7,391 nt of DNA. Source: Oscillospiraceae bacterium (GTDB lineage Bacteria > Bacillota > Clostridia > Oscillospirales > Ruminococcaceae). The translations under genes were made by a program, and so were the position numbers. The stretch covers positions 1 through 7,391 of the forward strand of contig JAEDMB010000096.1 of assembly GCA_016303235.1 (NCBI GenBank), in the 5' to 3' direction. The notes under the pieces were generated by a model that was not told where the DNA came from, searched no databases, and was given only the letters and a program-made list of their open reading frames with translations. How positions within the stretch are numbered: position 1 is the stretch's first letter; every line of letters begins with the position of its first letter. Shown here piece by piece: positions 1-5,846 of the stretch.

Positions 1-1003
1 TTGCCTTAGCATCTTTCTGAAGCTTTTTACGCTGTTTTTTCTTGGCAATTTCGTCCTTGTCTCTGTTGAGGAAGAATGTAATTGAACCAAGAGCGAGTGT
101 TACGATAAAGAGTATTACTGATGCTGCACCGGCATAACCGAACTGTGCACCGTTCTTATTCTTATATCTCTGGAAGATATAAACTGCAACAGTCTGGATA
201 TCCTTGTTGATTTCTGTACCTGTATGATAGAGGTAAGGAATATCGAACATCTGGAGACCACCTATCATTGATGTTACGAGTGTGTATACCATGATAGGAC
301 TAAGAAGCGGGATAGTAATTTTCCAGAATGCCTGTGTACTTGTAGCACCGTCGATTTCAGCAGCTTCAAAGAGTGAAGGGCTGATACCCATGATACCTGA
401 CATAAGCATTATCATTGTGTTACCGAACCAGAGCCATGTCTGAATGAACATTACAGTTCCTCTTGATGCGACTGTACCCTTGAGGAAGTCTATTGGGCCT
501 ATGCCGATTGCACCGAGAACCTGATTTACTGCACCCTTGTCTGAGCAGAGTGACATAAAGAGTACTGATACTGATGCTGCTGTGATAATGTTGGGCATGT
601 ACATTACAACTTTAAAGAAGCCCTTGCCCATAATTTTAAGTCTTGCATCTGTGAACCAGGCTGCGAGTGAAAGTGAAAGTATAATCTGCGGAACAAAGTT
701 ACCAATCCAAAGGATTAAGGTATTTTTGAAAGCACTTACAAATTCCTCATGCTGCATTCTGAGGTTACGTGCTTCGCCTCCTGAAAGGAGAGTTGAAAAG
801 TTGTCAAAACCTACCAGCACTTCGTTGCTTGTGGTATTTTTTTCGGAAGGATTACCGTTTCCGTGGAAACTAAGCACAAAAGTGTTGATTAACGGCCATA
901 ACTGAAAAACAAAATAAACAATAAAAAATGGCAATATAAAGATATATCCGTATTTTGCATAGCTGATTGACTTAATGCGTCGCTGTGCTCCTGTTGCTGC
1001 CAT
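1..1003 (-). CDS. ABC sugar transporter permease, MalF/UgpA type (CUT1), C-terminus cut by window edge
   Basis: Membrane subunit of a binding-protein-dependent sugar importer. The reading frame is open from ATG at 1001-1003 to the left edge, giving 334 visible residues and no stop. About six hydrophobic segments are visible, near residues 19-46, 94-117, 129-152, 184-207, 236-258 and 288-311. The cytoplasmic EAA loop that docks on the ATPase is clear at residues 213-232: it begins EAAEIDGA, and ends KITIPLL. The visible tail (after residue 313) is Lys-rich and cytoplasmic, so only a few residues are probably missing. The start is supported by a GAGAGGG ribosome site 8 bases upstream. The gene lies downstream of the binding-protein gene on the same strand, with a 105-bp spacer holding two hairpins, as in malE-malF. 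No ATPase is visible; Gram-positive CUT1 systems often use a shared one encoded elsewhere. The family call is secure; the substrate cannot be read from the sequence. Confidence 0.95.
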   Translation of the reverse strand, partial: MAATGAQRRIKSISYAKYGYIFILPFFIVYFVFQLWPLINTFVLSFHGNGNPSEKNTTSNEVLVGFDNFSTLLSGGEARNLRMQHEEFVSAFKNTLILWIGNFVPQIILSLSLAAWFTDARLKIMGKGFFKVVMYMPNIITAASVSVLFMSLCSDKGAVNQVLGAIGIGPIDFLKGTVASRGTVMFIQTWLWFGNTMIMLMSGIMGISPSLFEAAEIDGATSTQAFWKITIPLLSPIMVYTLVTSMIGGLQMFDIPYLYHTGTEINKDIQTVAVYIFQRYKNKNGAQFGYAGAASVILFIVTLALGSITFFLNRDKDEIAKKKQRKKLQKDAKA

Positions 1004-1046
1004 AAAACACACCCTCTCTATTGATATGGAAATAAAATAACACACA

Positions 1047-1075
1047 CCTGAGGAATAGCATAGCTATCCCCCAGG
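1047..1075 (-). promoter_or_regulatory. Intercistronic RNA hairpin between binding-protein and permease genes
   Basis: On the minus-strand transcript, CCUGGGGGAUAGC pairs with GCUAUUCCUCAGG around a 3-base UAU loop: 13 continuous pairs, two of them G-U. Transcribed from the plus strand, the same two positions would be A-C mismatches, so the structure fits minus-strand RNA specifically. No U-run follows directly, so it looks less like a full terminator and more like a 3'-end stabiliser or partial attenuator that keeps binding-protein mRNA more abundant than permease mRNA. Confidence 0.7.
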
Positions 1076-1076
1076 C

Positions 1077-1096
1077 AATTAAACTAAAGTTTAATT
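1077..1096 (-). repeat. Perfect AT-rich palindrome just after the binding-protein stop codon
   Basis: AATTAAACT and AGTTTAATT are exact reverse complements with a 2-base centre. The palindrome begins 12 bases past the stop of the binding-protein gene and ends one base before the stronger hairpin. In RNA it would form a weak A-U hairpin in tandem with its neighbour. As DNA it could be a protein site, but no promoter motif adjoins it. The role is unknown. Confidence 0.55.
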
Positions 1097-1108
1097 TGTA
1101 TTATTTAA

Positions 1109-2605
1109 TTATTCAACAGTAACGTCTTCGAGTTCTACTGATACAGCGTCCTTGAAGTCTTCAACTGTTTCGTCCCATGACTTGCCGCCCTTTACATAAG
1201 ATTCCTTAACTGTTTCGAGGAACTTGGACTTGATTGTTGCGTCATAAGGAGTTACAAGACCGTTGAGGTTTACGCCCTTTACAGACTTGTCAAGAACTTC
1301 AAAGTAGTTCTGTCCGCCGAGGTTGTTGAGAACGTATGTATCCTTGTAGTCAGGGTTAGCAACGATGTCAGCCATAACTGTCATATTGTTGCAGTATTCA
1401 GGCTTGTTGAGAGCATATTCCTTGATTGAAGCATCATCAACTGTGAATGTCTTGATGAATGACTGGCACTCTTCACCGTTATCTGTACCTGGGTTAACAA
1501 CCATCCATGTACCGCCCCAGAAGTATTCCTGAGGACCAACGCAGACATTCCACTTGCCGTATGTAGCTCCGCCTTCACCGCCTGCTGCACCGCAGAGGAT
1601 TGTATCGCCGAAGCCCCATGTTGATACGAAGTAGCCCATTACGCTGTCAGTCTGTCCAGCCGGGAGCCAGTCTGGTGACCACTGGTCAACCTGCATAACT
1701 GCACCTTCGTCCCAGAGTTCCTTAGCGAGGTCTGCAAATTCCTTGCATGAGTCATCAATCTGGAGTGTGTCGTTTGAATCAACCCAAGGCTGTGTACGTC
1801 CAGCTGCGAATACCTGCCAGAGACCGCCGAGTGTATCAGCAAGAGCTGTCTTTCCGCCTGACTGTTCTGAAACTGTCTTAGCAGCAGCCTTGAAGCTATC
1901 CCAGTCGCCAACCTTAGCCTGCATTTCTTCAGGTGACTTAACGCCGAGGTACTGTTCAGCGAGGTCTGTTCTGTAAGCGAAACCACCTGCAGCAGCCTGC
2001 CATGAAACACCCTTACGAACGCCTGATGATGACTTACCGATTTCATCTGTATAAGCATAGATATCAGCAAAGTTAGCATCTGTAAAGCCGAGTGATTCGA
2101 GAGGAGCTGTCTTTTCGTCATCGTTGATGAACATAAGAGCCCAGTCAGCTTCTACGAAGTAGAGGTCGAGGTCATCGCCAGCCTGGAACTTGTTGTTGAA
2201 TTTTTCTGAAGCTTCACCGCCTGCACAAGCAAGGTTATCGAATGTAGCTGTCTTGCCAGTAGCAGCCTGCCACTGATTAATCATAGCTTCAGCGTCATCA
2301 GCGTTCCATGAAGATACAACGAAGTTGTCACCGCCAGTAGCGAGTGTAACTGCTCCGACTTCTTCTGAAGCTGTACCTGCAGGAGCTGCTTCTGATGATT
2401 CTTCTGATGATGCATCAGCTGAAGATTCTGCTTCTGATGATTCAGCTTCTGATGATTCAGCCTCTGATGATTCTGCTGCTGATGATTCAGGAGCTGATGA
2501 TGAAGGTGCTGAAGATGAAGTTTCATCACTTCCGCATCCTACAAATGCTGTTGTAGCCATGGCAAGAGTAGCCATTAAAGCTAAAGTTCTTTTAAGTTTG
2601 TTCAT
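1109..2605 (-). CDS. ABC transporter sugar-binding lipoprotein (extracellular solute-binding protein family 1)
   Basis: Catches a sugar outside the membrane and delivers it to the permease encoded next. The start is ATG at 2603-2605 (498 residues), because a strong AAGGAGG site lies 8 bases upstream and the protein then opens with a classic lipoprotein signal: basic MNKLKR, a hydrophobic core, and a lipobox ending VGC at Cys24. The frame remains open 10 codons further upstream, but that extension has no ribosome site and would bury the signal. Residues 25-82 are a Ser/Glu/Ala linker with ESSEA pentads, probably a flexible tether. From about residue 86 the fold resembles MalE-type binding proteins, with many Trp residues suited to stacking on sugar rings, including a WGGTW segment late in the protein. 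It lies 69 bp downstream of the LacI-type gene on the same strand, so it may be co-transcribed, have its own promoter, or both. Substrate inferred only as an oligosaccharide. Confidence 0.93.
   Translation of the reverse strand: MNKLKRTLALMATLAMATTAFVGCGSDETSSSAPSSSAPESSAAESSEAESSEAESSEAESSADASSEESSEAAPAGTASEEVGAVTLATGGDNFVVSSWNADDAEAMINQWQAATGKTATFDNLACAGGEASEKFNNKFQAGDDLDLYFVEADWALMFINDDEKTAPLESLGFTDANFADIYAYTDEIGKSSSGVRKGVSWQAAAGGFAYRTDLAEQYLGVKSPEEMQAKVGDWDSFKAAAKTVSEQSGGKTALADTLGGLWQVFAAGRTQPWVDSNDTLQIDDSCKEFADLAKELWDEGAVMQVDQWSPDWLPAGQTDSVMGYFVSTWGFGDTILCGAAGGEGGATYGKWNVCVGPQEYFWGGTWMVVNPGTDNGEECQSFIKTFTVDDASIKEYALNKPEYCNNMTVMADIVANPDYKDTYVLNNLGGQNYFEVLDKSVKGVNLNGLVTPYDATIKSKFLETVKESYVKGGKSWDETVEDFKDAVSVELEDVTVE
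2414..2488 (-). repeat. Five tandem 15-bp units coding Ser/Glu/Ala pentads in the lipoprotein linker
   Basis: Residues 40-64 of the binding protein are five consecutive pentads: ESSAA, three copies of ESSEA, then ESSAD. The 15-bp DNA units are nearly identical, with a GAATCATCAGAAGCT-like core, so the linker could gain or lose units by slippage. It is a low-complexity acidic tether between lipidated Cys24 and the sugar-binding fold. Confidence 0.85.
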
Positions 2606-2674
2606 TGGTAATTCCTCCTTAAATATGTATATCACATTTATAAATAAATGTAATATGTGTGAATAAAAATAATT
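2606..2674 (-). promoter_or_regulatory. lacI-like / binding-protein spacer with dyad and possible promoter
   Basis: This 69-bp spacer contains the binding-protein ribosome site (AGGAGG at 2614-2619) and a perfect dyad, ACATTTA and TAAATGT, at 2634-2651 with a 4-base centre. On the minus strand ATTACA, 17 bases, then TATACA preceded by TGA could be an extended -10 promoter whose spacer contains the dyad. However, its start point would leave a leader of only about 15 bases. No U-run follows the dyad, so it is not a terminator. It may be an operator or simply AT-rich sequence. Confidence 0.4.
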
Positions 2675-3691
2675 TTACGGCATTGTGCCGACTGTCTGAC
2701 CGTTCACTAAAAAGCCACGTACAACACTGACCATTTCATCTTCGGGAATGTCCTCCTTTGCGATGATACGCTTTAAGAGACGGCCTGCATTGGTGCCTAT
2801 GTTGTAAGTATCCTGTTTTACGGTCGTAAGCGAAAGGCTTTTTATTCTGCCGGCAAGCAAGCCGTCATAGCCTGCTGCGGAAATTTTTCCGAAAGGGTTA
2901 GCCTCCGCATATTTTTTTATTACTTCCAGACCGCTTATTGCACAATAATCATCAGGATAGATTATGCAGGTTGGCGGAGAGGGTAATTTCATCAAATCAT
3001 GGGTGAGAATTTCAGCGGAAGTGCAGTCGAGATATTTTCCGTGTTTAAGATAATTCTCATCGGGTTTTATACCAAGCATTTTCAAAGTATCTATATAAGC
3101 AGTAACTCTTGAAGAAGTTACCTGAGAATCGTCGCCGTATATGTATGCAATTCTGCGGTGGCCGAGACTATAAATATAATTTACAAGGTCGCCCATACCG
3201 TTTCTGTTGTCCGAGACAACACTGCAAAGACCTTTTTGTTTATAATCGATTGCGACAAGCGGGACAGAACTTTTAATAAGTTCCTGAACTCCGTTGCTTT
3301 CAAAATCGACACAGGCAGCAAGAACACCGTCAACATTTCTGTAAAGGCAATGTTCATAAAATGACATTGTTCTGTCACCGATTTTTTCGCTGATAAATAC
3401 TATATCATAACCTGATTTTTCCATTTCACGCTTAAAGCTGTCTATCACAGCTGAAAAATACACATGAGTAAGGCCATTTTCGGCTTTGTCAGCTAAAAGA
3501 ACACCAATAATATAGCTTTTATTGGTTTTCAAGGCACGAGCCTGAGAATTTGGCATATAGCCAAGTCTTTTTGCTGTCTCACAAACAAAGTTTCTTGTAG
3601 CCTCACTGATATCCTTGTGACCGTTCAGTGATTTGCTGACAGTAGCAATTGAAACTCCACATTCTTCAGCAATAGTTTTTATTGAAACCAA
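2675..3691 (-). CDS. LacI-family transcriptional regulator
   Basis: A 338-residue DNA-binding repressor of the LacI/GalR type, the usual length. Residues 2-28 are the helix-turn-helix, with the family pattern IKTIAEECGVS then ATVSKSLNG. The hinge helix is at about 47-56 (PNSQARALKT, including the conserved AR-x-L). From about residue 60 to the end is a periplasmic-binding-protein-like effector domain, with a CIIYPDD segment and an AAGYDG segment late in the protein, as in sugar-responsive members. The start is TTG at 3689-3691: it puts the helix-turn-helix at the normal place, an AAGGG site lies 9 bases upstream, and no in-frame ATG precedes it before a stop. It sits directly upstream of the sugar-binding protein gene, so that operon is the likely target, and a dyad over its own promoter suggests autoregulation. 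The effector sugar is unknown. Confidence 0.95.
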   Translation of the reverse strand: MVSIKTIAEECGVSIATVSKSLNGHKDISEATRNFVCETAKRLGYMPNSQARALKTNKSYIIGVLLADKAENGLTHVYFSAVIDSFKREMEKSGYDIVFISEKIGDRTMSFYEHCLYRNVDGVLAACVDFESNGVQELIKSSVPLVAIDYKQKGLCSVVSDNRNGMGDLVNYIYSLGHRRIAYIYGDDSQVTSSRVTAYIDTLKMLGIKPDENYLKHGKYLDCTSAEILTHDLMKLPSPPTCIIYPDDYCAISGLEVIKKYAEANPFGKISAAGYDGLLAGRIKSLSLTTVKQDTYNIGTNAGRLLKRIIAKEDIPEDEMVSVVRGFLVNGQTVGTMP

Positions 3692-3737
3692 TCTTTCACA
3701 CCCTTGCTGTTTCAGATTTATGATACAACCTGAATGC

Positions 3738-3751
3738 TTTAGTAACCTAAA
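3738..3751. promoter_or_regulatory. Candidate operator overlapping the lacI-like promoter
   Basis: TTTAG, 4 bases, CTAAA is a perfect inverted repeat. It overlaps two bases of the -10 box (3750-3755) and the expected start point near 3743. That is where an autorepressor would bind. LacI-family operators often have a central CG, which is absent here, so assignment to the adjacent LacI protein is inference. Confidence 0.4.
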
Positions 3752-3778
3752 TATACAATATTTTTGTTATAATGTCAA
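3750..3778 (-). promoter_or_regulatory. Sigma-A promoter of the lacI-like gene
   Basis: On the minus strand, TTGACA (3773-3778) is followed after exactly 17 bases by TATATT (3750-3755). The -35 is perfect and the -10 matches 5 of 6. The expected start near 3743 gives a leader of about 50 bases ahead of the TTG start codon. Confidence 0.8.
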
Positions 3779-3884
3779 TGGTTTGAGAAGTTCTTTAATA
3801 TTTTTTGGGCAGGTATTACAATTTTCAACAGCTTTTTTTGTGACATCTGACAATAATAATCATAAAAGTTACAAAACGGTTAAA

Positions 3885-3916
3885 ATACACAAATTCAAGC
3901 AATTCATTTTGTGTAT
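3885..3916 (-). terminator. Possible weak terminator after the helix-hairpin-helix gene
   Basis: ATACACAAA and TTTGTGTAT are 9-bp exact complementary arms with a 14-base loop. On the minus strand the hairpin starts 23 bases after the stop codon of the helix-hairpin-helix gene and is followed by TTTAACC. The stem is AT-rich and the T-run short, so termination would be partial at best. The rest of the 248-bp spacer 3692-3939, apart from the lacI-like promoter, shows only AT-rich sequence and a few minor repeats. Confidence 0.35.
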
Positions 3917-3939
3917 AATGAATGCCGTGCCGAAGTATT

Positions 3940-4779
3940 TTATTGAACTGTTACAAATTTTATTATTTCTGCTACCTGTTGCTGATTCAGCGATTCAACC
4001 ATAAGCAGTTCATAAGGGTGACTGAAATATTCTATTGTTTCACGGAGTTCAATAATATCATCTGCAATATCTTCATCGACATAAGGGAGCTTCATCAAAT
4101 CATCTTTCTGGGCAGTATTCAGATTTATCATAATATTTTCAGAAGTTTCTTCTGTTGTATCTTCAGAAAATTCAGTTTCTGAAAATTCCTCTGATTCTTC
4201 CTGATAATTATCGGATTCTTCCGGCAGTTCCTCATAATATTCTTCAGATGATTCTGATATATTATTATCATCATCAGGAATATCATAAGTTTCATTTTCG
4301 ACAAAAATATAATCATATATGCCCGCAAGCTTTTTTTCTCCGATTCCGCTGACGTTCAGAAGTTCTTCACGGTTATGAAAATTCCCGTAAGTTTCCCTGT
4401 ATTCAATTATTGCCGAAGCAATAGTATCGCCTATTCCGTCAAGAGCCTTAAGCTCATCGATTCCGGCAGTATTTATATCTATCGGAAAATTTACCGTTTC
4501 AGTTTCGGATTCGGGAGAAGTTTCCGGCACTGTTACAGCAGACGTTGCCTTAACTGTTTCAGTGATTTTAATTTTCGTACTTGTATGTACTGATTTTGTT
4601 TTTGCTGTTGAAATTACTGTTGTATTAAAGGTAACATTTTCCGATGTTTCTGTACTGTTTACTATAAACACTTCAAAATCATCATTATTATTCTTTTCTT
4701 CAGAACATATAAGCGAAAAAGATGTGAAAAGCAGTATTGCCGTAAGCAGTATTATAAGGCTGTAAATTTTCTGTTTCAT
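3940..4779 (-). CDS. Exported or membrane-anchored protein with two ComEA-type helix-hairpin-helix modules
   Basis: A 279-residue protein. The N-terminus has a signal or anchor: MKQKIYS followed by a hydrophobic stretch to about residue 25. Residues 29-97 are a Thr/Ser-rich spacer. Residues 99-160 form a ComEA-type module: INTA, EL, then GIG at 115-117, IIEYR, GNF, and a second GIG at 145-147. Residues 161-215 are a very acidic Glu/Ser/Tyr linker. Residues 217-276 repeat the module (LNTA, DL, IIELR, YF, EL), but both glycine hairpins are replaced (YVD at 233-235 and SLN at 263-265). ComEA binds incoming DNA during transformation; here the usual SLBB domain is absent, so a DNA-uptake role is only possible. 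The start is ATG at 4777-4779: the longer frame begins with TTG at 4812, which coincides with the predicted transcription start. The Cys25 context (SLIC) is a poor lipobox. It has its own promoter and probably no functional link to its sugar-related neighbours. Confidence 0.88.
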   Translation of the reverse strand: MKQKIYSLIILLTAILLFTSFSLICSEEKNNNDDFEVFIVNSTETSENVTFNTTVISTAKTKSVHTSTKIKITETVKATSAVTVPETSPESETETVNFPIDINTAGIDELKALDGIGDTIASAIIEYRETYGNFHNREELLNVSGIGEKKLAGIYDYIFVENETYDIPDDDNNISESSEEYYEELPEESDNYQEESEEFSETEFSEDTTEETSENIMINLNTAQKDDLMKLPYVDEDIADDIIELRETIEYFSHPYELLMVESLNQQQVAEIIKFVTVQ

Positions 4780-4817
4780 AAAGCACCGCCCGAAATATAT
4801 AGAATAATTCAAGCAGT

Positions 4818-4846
4818 ATTATATCATTTTCGACAAAATCTGTCAA
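4818..4846 (-). promoter_or_regulatory. Fully consensus sigma-A promoter of the helix-hairpin-helix gene
   Basis: On the minus strand, TTGACA (4841-4846), exactly 17 bases, then TATAAT (4818-4823), with TGA directly before the -10 as in extended promoters. The expected start is near 4811, a leader of about 30 bases before ATG 4779. This excludes the longer TTG-started frame. The -35 lies only 15 bp past the stop codon of the araC-like gene, and no clear terminator fits between them, so read-through from that gene is possible. Confidence 0.88.
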
Positions 4847-4860
4847 ATTTTTCCAAAAAG

Positions 4861-5712
4861 CTATATTTTGTTGTTCCGGAAATCCTTTGGAACTATTCCG
4901 AAATATTCCTTGAAATGGCGGTTGAAATTTGAAAGGTTTCTGAATCCGCAGTTAAAAGCTATTTCAGATACGCTCCTGTCAGTGTTTTTAAGCTCCTCGC
5001 CCGCCTTTTTGAGTCTGAACTGCATTATATATTCAACGCACGGTATTCCTACATTTTTCTTGAAAAAGCTCATAAAATAAGCCTTACTGAAATGACATAA
5101 ATCCGCAAGCTCCGAGACTTTTATATCCTCCTGATAGTTTTCCTGTATATACTGCAATGCCGTCTTGATTTTTTCAAGATGCCTTACAGAATCATTCTGA
5201 ACCTCTATTTTACCGTATTTATACAATAAATATATAAGCTTATACAATTCGCTTTTAAGCATAAGCTCATGGAATTTTTCATTTTTGTTTCCTGTTTCAA
5301 ATATACTGACTACACATTTATATATTTCCTTATAATGTTCATCACTGTCAGTAATCAGCGGTGAAAATACTTTTGCACCGTTTATAAGCGGTCTTATATA
5401 TGATACTGATGCTTTATCATAAAATGTACTTCCGAGAAAATCCATACTTCCGACAAAAGTATATGATTCTATCATCGTATCAGTATAAACTGAATGGAGT
5501 ATATTCGGAGTTATTATTATAATATCTCCCTTTTTTGCATTAATATGGCTGTCACCGACCTGATACTGTCCCCCGCCCTTTGTCAGAAGATTTATTTCAA
5601 TTTCGGGGTGCCAGTGAAGTGAAATATCCGGAGAATCATTCGGAATCCGGCAATGATAAAACGAAAACGGCTTAAGCTGTGTGCTGTGAATTTTATTTTC
5701 TTTCTGTGACAT
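4861..5712 (-). CDS. AraC-family transcriptional regulator with N-terminal cupin sensor domain
   Basis: A 283-residue regulator. The N-terminal half is an AraC-type cupin: a HWHPEIEIN segment at 33-41, then GD at 62-63 and TPNILH at 68-73, the usual small-ligand pocket pattern. The C-terminal half, about 182-281, has two helix-turn-helix motifs. The first is near 197-218. The second is near 246-268, in the family signature SVSEIAFNCGF ending FGIVPKDFR. The start is ATG at 5710-5712, supported by an AAAGGGG site 9 bases upstream; the frame continues 38 codons further up, but through the promoter region, without homology. It is divergent from the GH1 glucosidase gene, the normal arrangement for a local activator of that operon, with a dyad and repeats in the shared spacer. 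The inducer is probably a sugar related to the GH1 substrate; this is inference. Confidence 0.95.
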   Translation of the reverse strand: MSQKENKIHSTQLKPFSFYHCRIPNDSPDISLHWHPEIEINLLTKGGGQYQVGDSHINAKKGDIIIITPNILHSVYTDTMIESYTFVGSMDFLGSTFYDKASVSYIRPLINGAKVFSPLITDSDEHYKEIYKCVVSIFETGNKNEKFHELMLKSELYKLIYLLYKYGKIEVQNDSVRHLEKIKTALQYIQENYQEDIKVSELADLCHFSKAYFMSFFKKNVGIPCVEYIMQFRLKKAGEELKNTDRSVSEIAFNCGFRNLSNFNRHFKEYFGIVPKDFRNNKI

Positions 5713-5732
5713 GGTATTTTTCCCCTTTATGT

Positions 5733-5763
5733 TATTATAGTACAAATTTTCAGTACAATAATA
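5733..5763. promoter_or_regulatory. Candidate AraC-type operator in the divergent promoter region
   Basis: TATTATAGTAC (5733-5743) and GTACAATAATA (5753-5763) form an inverted repeat matching at 10 of 11 positions, with 9 bases between. The same block contains a direct repeat, AGTACAA at 5739-5745 and 5752-5758. The site covers the -10 of the araC-like gene and ends one base before the GH1 -35 region, so one bound protein could repress the first promoter and activate the second. Confidence 0.55.
5734..5739 (-). promoter_or_regulatory. -10 box of the araC-like gene
   Basis: The minus strand reads TATAAT at 5739-5734, about 22 bases before the start codon, giving a short leader with the AAAGGGG ribosome site. 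No good -35 is found 16-18 bases upstream (the sequence there is ATTATT-like), which suggests a weak or activator-dependent promoter. Confidence 0.55.
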
Positions 5764-5764
5764 G

Positions 5765-5793
5765 TAGATTTTTTTGTATGACCGTGCTATAAT
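5765..5793 (+). promoter_or_regulatory. Extended -10 promoter of the GH1 operon
   Basis: TATAAT at 5788-5793 is preceded by TGC, a classic extended -10. The -35 position 17 bases upstream reads TAGATT, a poor match to TTGACA, consistent with need for an activator bound just upstream. The expected start is near 5800, giving a leader of about 45 bases with the AAAGGAG ribosome site at 5831-5837. AATATCA is directly repeated at 5791-5797 and 5800-5806 over the start point. Confidence 0.75.
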
Positions 5794-5846
5794 ATCAATA
5801 ATATCACAGAACGTGAAAAATGTCAAACCGAAAGGAGTTTTAAATT

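Noticed and set aside
537..905. Plus-strand open frame inside the permease gene
   Set aside because: The opposite strand encodes a clear ABC permease with an EAA loop; the plus-strand product has no recognisable features.
1639..2121. Second minus-strand frame inside the binding-protein gene
   Set aside because: It overlaps a well-supported gene in another frame, and its composition (many Ser, Leu, Gln) is what a shifted reading of that gene would give.
2414..2488. Short tandem units as a CRISPR or non-coding satellite
   Set aside because: The units are contiguous, in frame, have no spacers and encode a protein linker.
2325..2666. Plus-strand open frame rich in Asp/Ser, opposite the lipoprotein linker
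   Set aside because: It is the antisense of the Ser/Glu/Ala repeat, which lacks stops by composition; no ribosome site or independent promoter was found.
3838..3853. Imperfect 16-bp dyad TTGT to ACAA in the lacI-like upstream spacer
   Set aside because: Only the outer four bases and scattered inner positions are symmetric, and it lies about 60 bp from the promoter; such matches are expected by chance in AT-rich DNA.
3914..3919. TATAAT on the plus strand in the spacer after the helix-hairpin-helix gene
   Set aside because: No -35 at the right distance and no plus-strand gene downstream; it is one arm of the possible terminator hairpin.
4705..4779. Cys25 of the helix-hairpin-helix protein as a lipidation site
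   Set aside because: The preceding residues SLI do not fit a lipobox, which needs a small residue just before the Cys; a simple signal peptide or anchor is more likely.
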